Notes under the pieces: generated by a model
Seen by the model: the letters and a program-made list of their open reading frames with translations, nothing else
Databases searched by the model: none
What the model was told of the DNA's origin: nothing
Translations under genes and position numbers: made by a program
Shown: piece after piece, positions 36,201-47,810 of the stretch
Layout: each line of letters opens with the position of its first letter
How positions within the stretch are numbered: the stretch's first letter is position 1
Assembly (NCBI GenBank): GCA_019321725.1
Contig: CM033110.1
Span: 13,385,278 to 13,449,277, forward strand
DNA: 64,000 nucleotides
Source of the DNA: Paulownia fortunei
Taxonomy: Eukaryota > Streptophyta > Magnoliopsida > Lamiales > Paulowniaceae
Reading direction: 5' to 3'

Positions 36201-37369
36201 GAGAAGCAACCTAGGAACCATTTCATTACTTCTGTTGTTGTGATATTGCAGAATGCATTTGAGATGGCGACATATATATGGTCAATGGTAAGACATCGTT
36301 GATGGCACTGTCAATCTCTTTTCTGAATGCCTGATTGAGCAAGTAGATGACTTTGTATACAGAGGAATATAAAATACTTGGATGCATTTTGAGGAAAAGA
36401 ATTATATGCAACTTTGAAGCTTGGTACAATCTATATTTGGTTATGACGGTGGTGGTAAATAAGTTCAAGAAAGTTTATTAATACACAATACATAACCTCT
36501 TAAAAGGGCAAATGCTGTTTCGATTCTGTGATTTGGAGCAAAATTTAAGTTAGGCCTATTATTGTTTGTATATTATTGTGACTAGCTTAGGATAGTGGAC
36601 TTCATTGTCATACATGAAACAGACTGCATTAGTTTCACCCCAGTTTACTGCCTATTAAACATGGTCTGTCTTCTTTCTGTTTTAATGTCCTTTGATTGGT
36701 TTTTTCCAGTGGGAAATAAGGGGACCATCATGTTTCACCGGAGATCATACTTTCCTAGTAATTCGCTTGACATTTGGGTAACCATTTCTTGCTATTCCAC
36801 TCAGTGCATGTGTTAAATATGAAAGATCTAACTTGTAGTTCTGCAGGGTCGTCTCCCAGTTCTGGTGTAGCTTTATCACTTTCCCTCTCTATGTTATTGT
36901 AGCTCAGGTAATATAAGAGATGGCCAACTTACAGTCTCCATATCTTTTCATGTTTACCTCAGCATCTTTTCCCATTTTATGAGCTCTCTTGTTGCAGATG
37001 GGTTCAAAGTTTAAGAAGACCATCATATCTGCAAATGTGAGGAAATCACTTCACGGATGGCGGAGGAAGGTGAGGACTAGACAAGATGGACCAGCTTTCA
37101 CTCTGCTAACTGTGCCATCATCCTTGGACTCCATGGTGGATGGGGGAGAAAAGAACTTTGAGAATATCACTGGCAGCATGGAAGGATGCTCAACCAGATT
37201 TGAAGGTTCTCAACAAAATGAAATGTCTTCATTCGACGGGAAGCTCCAGGATCTGGAATGTTCTGCTCCACAGGACGAAAATCCTGATGAGAGCTATGAT
37301 GATGAAATCAAAACTAGTGACGATGTAAAGGATTATCGTATACTTCTGTCAAAAGGACTGCAAAACTAA
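33203..37369 (+). CDS. MLO: MLO-family seven-transmembrane protein, C-terminal half
   Basis: Eight exons with GT-AG introns give one unbroken frame of 276 residues plus stop: 33203-33234 (partial, EEEFRDIVGI), 35057-35106, 35827-35867, 35983-36153, 36252-36287, 36710-36777, 36847-36907 and 36998-37369. MLO landmarks in order are two membrane helices (IPLWIFAITCIIL; NIYFWISFLP), LLVGTKL, RDELFWFGNPRLLLRLIQFV, the helix around NAFEMATYIW, PSCFTGDHTF, the last helix (FITFPLYVIVAQMGS) and a basic KSLHGWRRKVR, the expected calmodulin-binding segment. An acidic tail (YDDE) ends at TAA. MLO proteins are plasma-membrane, calmodulin-regulated proteins, reported as calcium channels, acting in powdery mildew susceptibility, pollen and root responses. 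The sequence looks closest to the MLO4/MLO11/MLO14 group, which is inference. Family members are usually 500-600 residues, so about half is missing in the gap. No damage is seen in the visible exons. Confidence 0.93.
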
Positions 37370-40354
37370 GTTTACTTTGCTCAAAACAATCTTGCTCCTT
37401 TGGAAGTTGGCATCATTCCTCTTTCAGATGATCAGATTTGTCCGTGTTGCTCGTGCATGGAGTAAATAGTGATTGTGCTAGTTTGTTATGCAGCCCAGCC
37501 CAGATGACGCATAGGCTGACTATCATCAAATGAGGTGCGCCCGTAGCCCCTTCCCTGCAGCACAGCCCTGTTCACATAATTGTGAACTTCACTTTAGTAT
37601 GTTCCATGATGATTAAAATGAATTAGATAACAATAAGCTGATATGAAATGTATTCTGGCAGAAGTGAAGATTTCATGGACGGGAAGGTCATCTCTATAGT
37701 AGCCAAACAATAGATGGAAGGTCATTTTGTAAACACTAGCACAGCCTACAATGATATTTATGTTGCACCAAGACTTCCCATGTTAAGCATATTTAGCACA
37801 AGGAAAATGAGACCATGCTCTTAAGCAGTATTGTTAAACAAAGTGGTTGTTCTAATATGAGTTCTTTTCTGCGATAACGTGTTCCCTTTGATGTTTTTTC
37901 CTCCAAAGATCGTAATTTGACAATGATGGGCTGAGTAAGATATACTTATATTGTGGAATCATAAGCAATAAGTGTGGACCGTGGTGGGCGTCCTAAACAG
38001 TAGATGTTTATAGTTTTTTGTAGGGAAAAACGACCGCCTGTAGCTTGGCACTCATGGATAAGAAGACGAGTACATAAGTCTTATATTTTACAACTGTTTA
38101 GGAACATATGTTGCCTATTTAGGAGATTTTCAATGGCTTGTTATGAACTTATAATACAATAAAAGTCTAGGGTGAATTTTAGTTTGCCTCCCAGCTATAT
38201 ACTTGTAACACTTTGCTTCCCAAACTATGAAAATATACACTTTTCCCCCTCCAAGTCCAACTAACAAAAAAAAAAGAAAATATTATTTATTTTTTCATTT
38301 TACCCCTTTTACAAAATATTTGGGAAAATATTGAGACTTTAAAAGTGTTAATTGAATTTAATGATATATTGTCAAAGTTGAATTTTATATTTAGATTATT
38401 ATTTAAAAATAATTTTTATTTAGTAAATAAATTTCATTTTTAATCATCATAAATAGTCGTAAGTAATTAATGGGTGGTGTGCATGAAACTATAAAGAAAC
38501 AGTGTGGAAAGAATAATATTAAATTTTGAGAATAAGAATATATGACAGATCAGTAATTTCTTTAACTTTGTGGCCTTAAGTATGCATTAACCCCATAAAT
38601 GATCTTACAACTTTATTGAAATATGTGTTTTTGGTAAACAATTGCATCGGTCTAGTAACTTCGACCTCATCTTTTATTAGGTTGTTATTCTTATTTTGCT
38701 AAGTTTTTTACATAGAGTTATTCTTTTGCTTAAAATGTCCTTCAAGCTTTCCTTGAAAGTATGAATTATTTAAAAATTATTTATCATAATTAAAAAAAAA
38801 TTAATTTATTAAATAAAAATTATTACTTTAGTATACAATTTAACTATGTCATTTTACAGTTGGTGTAGATTAAATTAAATACTTTATACTATTGATTTCA
38901 AATAAAATAGTAAAGTTTTAATGTTTTAACTTCAATATTTTTTTAAATATTTTGAAACAATACTTTTTGTCATTTTGAATTAGGTGAACTCAAAAAGCCA
39001 AACTCGATATAGTGTGTCTAATAACCATAAAATACAAACATATAATGTAAGAAATCAAGTGAAAGTAAATGGTAAAAAGTCTATTTATTAAGCAATAGTA
39101 CAAAATATTCATCAACAAACAGTAAATACAAATCAATCCATAACGTTAGGTGATAGTTATGTTTCCTATATAACATCGACTTGTGTCGTTCCATGAAGGA
39201 TGTCTTGATTTCTTAATTTGTTTGTCCAATGTGTTTGTCTTGATTCAAAAAAATAATAATAATAATTAATTTGATTGTCCTTCTTTAAATATATTCCTCC
39301 CAATTTCTTATTTTTCTAAGAATTAAGAAAGAAAAGTCAACTTTGCGTTTGCTTTCTTCCCTAATTATCCTTCATTTATCAAAAATCATAAAAATAAATT
39401 AAGTATTTCAAGCTCTATTATAGATGTCTCTAGAAAAAGAAAAAAAAACTTTACAGCTGCATAATTAAATTTCTAAATTAAGGAAATGTTTGGTTTGAGA
39501 GAGAGAGAATATTGCCTTGTATTTTTTTATTTTTATTTTTTTTATGTTTTGGCTTTTCTATATATATAGAACTTTTCTTTATTAGAGATTATTGTATTAT
39601 GGAAATAATAAATTCGTAGGTTGCATTTGTGCAACATATCAGCAGAAAATTTTTGCAGCTTAATTAAACTTTTCAAATTTGTACTATCATTGACTTTTAC
39701 AATGAAAGGCAATTTTGGCAGAGAAATATTTATTTTATTTTTAAAATATTAAAGAAAATATCAACTTAAACATTTCGCAATGGGACTTGTATTTGATTGG
39801 CTTCTAGGTAACATAACCTTTCCGCCGGAAGCTTTGGAGCTTGAAAGCTGGTTTGAGAATTTGTCATGAATTTTCTTTTGAATTGATCTCTAACTATTGA
39901 GATAATTTCTGTCTATTCATGACTTATTTCAATATGCACCATTTTGTCATTCGAAAAATGTGTATACATAATTTAAATCTTCAAAATTTTGCTAAAGAAA
40001 ACTATTTCACTTGATTTAACTTCAGCGGCTTTTTATTCTATTTTCATAGTTTTATAAAATATAATTATAACTAATTGAGGAGAAACCACTTACCAGTTAA
40101 AACTTTATATGATATCAAATCATATTGTATAATCTAAATTGATGTTCAGTCCATGGTTCCATCCATTTACTATACGGACCATGAAGTGTACAAGTTATTA
40201 TGCTCCATTTTGCCAGATATATTTATTTCCACATCTGATTCTTAAATATTCGATTGTGATTTAATTACATTCTCACGTCAATATTAATATTGATGGGTGT
40301 GTTACATGAGATTGGAATATTAACAGTTCATATGAAATTGATCACTCCAGCAAT
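37370..40354. other. 3' flank of the MLO-family gene and AT-rich intergenic DNA
   Basis: The first 250-300 bp probably hold the 3' UTR; no canonical AATAAA is close, but AATAAG lies near 37631. From about 38160 the base composition turns strongly AT-rich. The part at 38168-38270 (T/C-rich with 'ttttccccctccaag') resembles the end of a MITE, but no partner end was found. No other gene was recognised. Confidence 0.45.
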
Positions 40355-40726
40355 TGTTAGATAGTGGGTTATCTGTTTACAACACGAACAAATCATTAGA
40401 GGGTCTTCGGGAGTGTCCCGAAAAAACTCCTCCAATGTTTAAGTCAACACTCCTTCTAGAGATAAAACAGTAACTAAATAGGTTAGAATGAGCAAACAAA
40501 TTATGTACCTTGTAAATGAAAAAGGAGAGAGGTATTTATACATGTTTAAGTGAGACATGGTCCTTTGATATGATTTGAGGCCTCGTAAGCCTATGGGCCT
40601 TGTTAGTCTAGTATTTGATGTCACAGGACCATGCGAGCCTCTTATGCAACTTGGATCGCTAGGGTCTGAATACTTCATTAGGTCCAAATCGGATGGCGCT
40701 TGGGCCTAGTTGGAAATATACCCACA
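40355..40726 (-). repeat. 3' LTR of the Tat-like element
   Basis: On the minus strand it begins TGTGGGTATATTTCC and ends CTAACA. It matches 60308-60680 along its length, for example 'gttagtctagtatttgatgt' against 'gttagactagtatttgatgt'. Confidence 0.75.
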
Positions 40727-40745
40727 TAGAGCCCCCCCAACTTCC
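40727..40745 (-). promoter_or_regulatory. Polypurine tract of the Tat-like element
   Basis: On the minus strand GGAAGTTGGGGGGGCTCTA lies directly before the 3' LTR, as the plus-strand DNA primer should. This fixes the element's orientation. Confidence 0.65.
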
Positions 40746-41599
40746 TAGGAGACTGTGAAGAGAGCTGGCTGGGAGTTATCACCGAACAATTACAACTTTA
40801 TTTGCATTTCTGGAGGAAGTAGCATATAAATAAGGGATTGAGGCCTTGAGAGTTTCAGAAACTTTATATTTGAAGACATGAGTTGTCAAGGTAACTTCTT
40901 CTTCTTTTAGAATTTTATACCCTGAACTTTCTTTCTTCTCTGGGTGAGTCATGTTTGGAAAAGTAGGTCTAACCCACAGGGAGAATAATAGGATATCAAA
41001 TATGGAGTCAGCATGTCGAGCGCATAAAGAGAGAGGAGTCGCCGGCATGGACTGGGCAGTGGCGTATCCAATTGTGGCGTTCCAGGTGATAGCGTGCCCG
41101 GTACAACCGGTGGTGAGGCTATGACTCATCTATTGGCTCCAGCTGAGGCTCTTCTGCCTCGGCCGATTGAGATATAGGTGGCCAAGGTGAGCTTGTCTCT
41201 GCCATTGTGGAGAGCTTCGGCCGCCAGTGGAGGCATGTCGACCTTAGCTATTTGGGACGCCTTGGTTGCTGGTCAAGGTGCTCCTGTCTTGCACGGGCGA
41301 GGAGTAGTCTTGGCAAGCATGCAGGTATTGTCCATTATATTTTTTTGAATGTGAGGATAGTGAGTCTTTGAAGAGCGCTTCAAGTTCCTTTGGGACTTAA
41401 GATGGTACTGAGTCAGATACACCTATTCGTAGTTTAGCTTCTGAGTTTAGAAGTGTTGCTCTCGCTTGGGGTTCATCTTATATTAGGTATAAAGTGATGA
41501 ATATTGAGGTGTTAAGGAGCAGGGTAACTAATAATGAGCTGAGATCATGCTAGGAAAGTGTAGACTCACCTTTGTTTAAGTTTTTTTTCCCCATCCCAT

Positions 41600-42790
41600 A
41601 GCAAAAGATTAGATGTCCCCTTGATGGGTGTTTTACGATCTTCTTATCATATTTCTCAAATGGATTTTCCATTCTTCCATTCTTCCATATCCTCTTTTGC
41701 TAGAAGTCATTATGCCTTATGGCCTTTGCATTAGCCAACTTACTCCCAACTCCTTTGCATAGTTTTGGGGGTTTAAGCATTGCTTGGGAGAATTAGGTCT
41801 TTTCATCGATATGTGTAGTTTTCAGTCCCTTTTATGTCAACAGAGTGATAGAAGAGTCATTATTTCACTTATTTCCACAAGTGGGGTGTAGATTTTTTGT
41901 GGGTGGTTTTTCTTCCCATGGTACTTGGAAAGAATTTTTTTTTTTACATGAGAGATGAAAGTTGGGGTCTCCTCAGAGTGGAATAAGTCTCCCAACATGT
42001 ATCATTCTTGTCAAGCACATAAGGAGTTCAAGAAGCTTCTGTTAGTCTGTTTGACCAGCCATTTGATATTGGATGTTTGATTTCAGATTGTAGCTTGATA
42101 CTTGTACTTTTTGTATGCTCATTATGGTTATCATCTTAATTTCTCAATTTTATTTTTTCTACTTTTAGGACAGAAGGCAGATATTGTAGCAGTGTTGGCA
42201 CCCAAGAATACAAGCGCATCTGGTCACCAGAATGCTTGATCTCCTTACAATAGGGCTGATGGAGATAGAGATAGGCATCTGTCATCTACGCATATCGGGG
42301 ATGAGCTCATTTTGAGGTGGTGAGAGAAGAGACGATGGTAGATAGATGCTCGTGGCTGGTTAGTGCTCCCTCTTTGGTAGTAAGAAAGGGAAATAGACTT
42401 TAGGAGAGTGGGGATAGGTATCCTCCATAGCGCAGTTTTGGAGAATGTGTATTTACTTTTGGCATCAATGAGTTGAAAGGTGCTCAGTGGTATTGTGATG
42501 CTAAAGATGCTACTTGGGGCTTATTCAAGAATAGGAGTGTAGTTAGTGGGTAGATGTCACTCACTTCAGTCAAATGCCTACAACCTTTTAGAGTCCTCGG
42601 TAGTTGGAGATCTAAATCAGGTAAGCTTCCTAACTCTCACATAGTCAAATTGCATTACTCTTCTTGTTCATATGAGTTTGTTGCATGAGTGGTAGGCCAT
42701 TACTTTGATGGCAGCACTAAGTTGCCAAGCTACGAGCTCTAGCTAGAGGGCGGAGTGTCTTGCATCCGTGAGAACAAGAGCGGGAGTTAG
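41600..42790 (+). pseudogene. Antisense extra ORF of the Tat-like element (putative gypsy-type transposon family), N-terminal part
   Basis: Plus-strand frames contain blocks resembling the plant 'putative gypsy type transposon' domain (I recall it as Pfam PF04195, Transposase_28): an LANLLPTPLHSFGG-like segment, an FSPF/LFHLFPQ segment, then SSHGTWKEFFFYMRDESW (about 41906-41960), which matches the usual 'S..NWK.KFFFV...W' block. After decayed sequence, FVA-VVGHYFDGSTKLPSYE and a Glu/Arg-rich REQEREL run lead up to the copia insertion at 42791. The frame is broken many times. The ORF is antisense to the element's gag and lies beside the 3' LTR, a position known for additional ORFs in Tat-type elements. 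Function unknown. Confidence 0.5.
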
Positions 42791-43052
42791 TGTTATAGTA
42801 ATGTAAGGCACGCCGATTAGATTGGGCATCTTTTATACTTTTGTATTTGTAAAAATAATATTTTTCAAATCATATTAATAAAATAGATAAATTTCTTTAT
42901 CTTTAATTGTAAATAGTAATTAGACAAAGTCCATAAATCAAACTTAGTTACGGGACATGGTCGCGCATTTGACGATGATCATTGAATATGTCTTTAAGGC
43001 TTTGGTCTTAAAAAGTTTTGAGTCGAGGGCTTTTTGAAATGGGACATTGAAT
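42791..43052 (+). repeat. Copia-2 5' LTR, first part
   Basis: This matches 55029-55288, including 'aaatcatattaataaaata' and 'gagtcgagggctttttga'. It stops at 'gacattgaat', exactly where Copia-1 begins. Confidence 0.75.
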
Positions 43053-45227
43053 TGTTAAAGTAGTGCCCGATGCGCCAATTAGATTAGCCATTATTTACTC
43101 TTGTAATAGACTTTCTCAATTGTAATACATTTATTAAAGGCATTTTCTTTATCTTATGGCTCGCATTTATTTATTGCACATTAGATAAAGTTCCTAGATC
43201 AATTATAGTTATGGGTATGGTCGTGCATATGATGGAGATCACGGAACATGGCTCTATGGCTTTGATCTTAAACTATGTTTCGAGTTCAGGATTTTTGAGA
43301 AGGGACATCGAATAGCCTAATAATACTCATGCATACAATGCATGCTGTAAGATGAGGATATCCCATTCCATGGACATTAGCGTAGAGATGCAAGTACATG
43401 TATGTGGGTGATTGTTAGAGAAAAAGTACACTGAACTGGTCTGCTTGAAATTCTTAGTTGGAAATCCTAAATGTCGAATTAAGAATTTCTACGTTACAAT
43501 AGTGTATGATTAGTCCTTTGACTTGAGGCACCATGGTAACCTTATACGTGTAATTCCTTACTTAGATGTATCCTCTGATTGCTTGACAATCATAAAAGGG
43601 GTTATGTTGGGTATTATATTTATGCGTATGAAGGTTAATGAGTGGCCAACAAAGGATCCGTCACTTGTCAGGTAGAACAAGTGAATCTTCTATATTTTCA
43701 TAATTCGTGACTCGAAAGACCTTGGCCAAGTAGAGTGAATATCACAAAAGGGTTTCTGATGATTCATTAAGAGTCACTGCAACTATCATAGATATTGAGT
43801 TGATTAGGGTTTCGACTATTATCCATGCCCTAGACTCAATCAGAAGATTAGTTGATCGAAGGACCTTACGTGCATGGTACTCATAACTGAAATAGGATCA
43901 CTTGCTATTTCACCTAAGACTAGTTTACCATGATTACTCGCTAGGTGTTTTCGTGGATAGTAAGGTTTTAGGAATTAAGGAGTTAATTCCAAGCAAATTA
44001 ATTAATTAAATTAATTAATCAGAATAATTATTATTCAAAAATTGTAAATATTGCAAGTCCACTACTAGCTTAGAAGTGAACCTAAAGAGTCACACATAAT
44101 TTGGAATGGAACATCTCTAGTCTATAAATCATCCAAGGGTTGGATATAATTAATTAATTAATTAATTAATTAAAGAATTAAATTAATTCAAAGAGTTGAA
44201 CTATTTAATTGGACCTAATGAGATTATGAATACAATTGGAGTGAATAAATTAATTGATTGAATCAATTAATTTAGACTTGGACTAATTTAATTAATTAGA
44301 TTAATTAAATGGACTTGAAGAAGTTCAAGCCCAAGTTTAATTAAACTTGTTGGAAGCCCACCTGAAAATAAGAGAAATTAAATAAGTGAATAAGATTTAT
44401 TTATTTAAATAATATATGATATTATACATATGAATTTATGGGACAATTCATACTTGGAAGACAAGATGAAAGGAGCAAATTTTGCCCTAATTTGCAAGCA
44501 AAATTCGGCGATAATGAAAAAAAAAAAAAAAAGGAAAGATTTTATTTTGTGCATGTGTTTTTAGTTTGTTAAGGAAAGTGAAACTTTTCCATACAAACTA
44601 ATTACCATGTGAGGATGAAATTAGGGTTGCCCTAATTTTTGTAGCCTCCTTATATATATGATATATTGAAGATAAAATTGATCTATCCAACACTCTTGTA
44701 ATTTTCGGTCATAGCAAGAATTAGAAGAAAAATTATTTTCTTCATTTTGTCTTCCTTTTCTCTTCTCTTGAATTGCTCAAGTGCATTTTTAATTATTCTT
44801 CTTTTACAAGTTAAATTAAGAACAATTGAATAAACTTTAATCTTTAATTCACAAGTTGGATTGAAAGGTTATAAGTTCACTCCACACTAGACTAGAAAAG
44901 AAAATAGTAGAAACTATCAATTTTATTATTTTCGGTGTTCTTGTCCAAGGTGTGGACTTTCTTTGGAGGGAGGACGCGTGACTCCTTTGAGGCGTATTTG
45001 CAACCATCTGGCAATTGATTGCCCTATTCCTTGCATTATTAATGAATGAGTCAAGAAGGTATCAATATTCACACTATTTAATTATACTATTTAATTAAAT
45101 ACTATTTATATATTGCCGATCGTTAAATCGCTTTCAGTTACTCGAGGTAGTGCATTAATTGTTAATGCATATTTTTATTAAATTTTAAATTCCTTTGCGC
45201 TTATCTTGCGGTCATAGCAACCCAACA
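43053..45227 (+). repeat. Copia-1 5' LTR (~2.2 kb)
   Basis: It starts TGTTAAAGTAGTGCCC and ends CCCAACA, followed by the primer site. It holds TTAATTAA-rich palindromes (about 43995-44320) and a TATATATATGATATATT string near 44651 that could be the promoter, followed by a probable transcribed part. It is unusually long for a copia LTR. Confidence 0.85.
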
Positions 45228-45229
45228 GT

Positions 45230-45241
45230 TGTATCAGAGCC
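45230..45241 (+). promoter_or_regulatory. Copia-1 primer binding site (initiator-Met tRNA)
   Basis: TGTATCAGAGCC differs from TGGTATCAGAGC by one missing base and lies two bases after the LTR end, where minus-strand DNA synthesis starts. Confidence 0.75.
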
Positions 45242-46901
45242 ACAGTTAGCAATATATTAATAGTTTATATGTGATTAATATATTAGTTTATGTGATAAAC
45301 TAGTTTGCATGATTTGTGTTTTTGTAAATTGGGGCATGTTTAAATTTAATTATTGCACATAGAAATATTTAAAATGTTAAAGTATTATATATCTTCATTT
45401 TTGCTTAAATATTATTAAGGATTTGTCAAGGGCAAAAAGAATTCTTCCCCGTCAACTTGAGCATGTGCTGAGGCCCCTCCCACGTGCTAGCTCGTTGATG
45501 AGAATTTTTCAGCCCAGATAAAATCAAAATAATAGCCAATGCATGGGATGCAAGTTGGCAAAGCAAAATGGAAGACCAAATAATGAAAGTTGTCGGCCGA
45601 AGTCGTACGATGGCGGACGGGGCGATGGTAGCTTTTGGCTATCATCTCCAATTTTGTGCAAATTTTATTTTTAAAAATATGATTTTAATATTCTGGAATT
45701 AATTGTTAATTTTGGAATATTTGAAAAATGGTTTTTCACAAAATTAGATAAGATGCCTAATTTTTGAAAAATGCAAAAGTAAACAACTCAGTAAATTTAT
45801 ATGCTTTCAGTTCATGTGATGAATGTGATTGGCATGTATGTTGGGATGATCATAGAGCCTTGGACCATTGTGAATGGTTGTTTTTATTTTTTTGGGTTTT
45901 AATTCAAGGCCTCTGAGCCTCTTATTCAATTCGATGTAATTGTACCTTTATTTTCTACAAGAGAGTAAAATTTAGGGGTGAGGTTTTCTTTCTTTTGTAA
46001 TTGGAGGACGAAAAAAGGAAGGACCATGGTGGCTCGAGATCCAAGGCCCATGTATGCATGGGATGCATAAATGTAATAGTGTAGGTTACCGTTTTATTAC
46101 CCTTAGATTGACCTAAACTTAATTTTGGCTCAATTGGGTCACAGAGGTAAGGGTTATGATCATCCCGTTTTTTTAGTACGTATTAGATGCATGCTGGGTT
46201 TATTTAATTTTGCGCACATGTGATGACATGCATTAAATAAACCAACCAATTAAATTGATAAGGTCTTGGCAATAAACAAACCCTACTTAATTTTTCAAAA
46301 ATTAAGTTAAGGAATTTTTATGAAAAATTCTATTTCAATCAAATATGGACAAGTTGAGTAGGACTCATCGATCCATGCCTACTATAAAAAATAAGTGACA
46401 TGACGATGCTACCACATTCTGTCATCGGCCATGAGTCATGGGATGACTTAATGGAGGAAAGTTGTGATCACTCACTAAGCATAGAGATGCCCGTGGAATG
46501 GACTCGTCTCTACCTCGGCCATGAGTCATGGGAGGCTTAGATACTCCAATTATATGGATGTTTGATAGATCTTGATTGACACTTAATAACATATGGGCTC
46601 ATAAAATTGAGGCATATGGGAAGAAGTGAGGCAAAATATATTGAGGGTTATATAGTGATATAATCGTTAAAGAGTTAACCACCTTTTGGTATTTCATGAA
46701 CTCATAAAATTGGGGTGTAGAATGCACTAATTGGACCTCAAGCCCACTAGAAAAAAGATTTCCTGAATGTCCATTAGGGGTGATGGAATTCGAATAAAAT
46801 AGTGAAAAATATTTATGATTAGACCTTATTATAAATGAAATGTATTTACAACAGTTTACTCATTTTCTGCTATCGTCTATTGTAGATCATCCACTTTTGA
46901 A
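45242..46901 (+). other. Copia-1 untranslated leader
   Basis: About 1.7 kb without a coding frame lies between primer site and gag. It contains a diverged direct repeat of 'cggccatgagtcatggga' (46426 and 46517). Confidence 0.6.
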
Positions 46902-47810
46902 ATGGCTAAAAATCCTATTGCATCCATACTTGACGCAAACAAACTCACTGGTCCAAATTTTGTTGATTGGCTAAGAAACCTCAAGATTATGTTGCAATCT
47001 GAAAAGAGAGCATACACACTTGAGACTCCTCCTCTAGCAGGGCCGCCGTAGAATGCAATTGAGGAGAAGCTTGCAGAGTATCGGCAGCAAGTCGATGACG
47101 ATCTACAAGCCCAGTGCTATATGATGGCATCGATGTCAAATGAGTTGCAGAGGCAACACAAGGTTCATGTGCATTTGTATGATATCTATGTTCACTTACA
47201 AGATTGTATGGTGAACATACTAGGCAGGCGAAATACCAGATCTCGAAAGAGCTTTTTGGGCTCGTATGACGGAGGGCTCTTCAGTTCATGATCATGGGCT
47301 AAAAATGATAGGCCTGATAAAGGCTTGAGACCCTTAGAATCATTATGGACAAAAAACTCTATGTGGATCTCATCCTGCAGTCTCTGCCACTTTCGTTTAA
47401 CTCTTTGTTGTGAACTTCAACATGCATAAGATGGAAACTAGCATTACTGAGTTGGTCAACATGTTGAAGATAGGTGAATCCACCATGAACAAGGAAAAGC
47501 CGTCTTGATGATTGGATCATCGTCCAATTCGAAGGCTGCAAAGCCCAAGAAGAAGGGAGGAAAGGGGAATGGGTCCTCTAAATCCAAAAGATTCAAGGCC
47601 AAGGGTGGAGTCTCAAAGGTCTCTAATAAGTCCAAAGATAAATGCCACCATTGCGGCAAAGATGGGCATTGGAAGAGGAAGTGCAAGGAGTTTCTTGCAA
47701 GCCTGAAGGGTTCAAGTATTTATTTGTTGAAGTTAACTTATCAGTTAACGATGCTTCTTAGGTATTGGATACTTTTTGTGGCTTACATCTATGCAATAAT
47801 TTGCAGGTGA
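46902..47810 (+). pseudogene. Copia-1 gag
   Basis: It begins MAKNPIASILDANKLTGPNF, typical of copia Gag where a short N-terminus leads into 'L.G.NF.DW'. Blocks continue with DWLRNLKIMLQSEKRAYTL, a stop, then ECY-like QAQCYMMASMSNELQ. After a frameshifted middle, an open stretch from 47505 has a basic linker and the zinc knuckle CHHCGKDGHWKRKC (CX2CX4HX4C). Gag would package the RNA. In-frame stops (for example at 47050) and at least two frameshifts show it is dead. Confidence 0.8.

Noticed and set aside
40779..41129. 116-codon minus-strand open frame next to the Tat polypurine tract
   Set aside because: No family recognised, and it lies in the usual non-coding 3' region of the element; probably chance.
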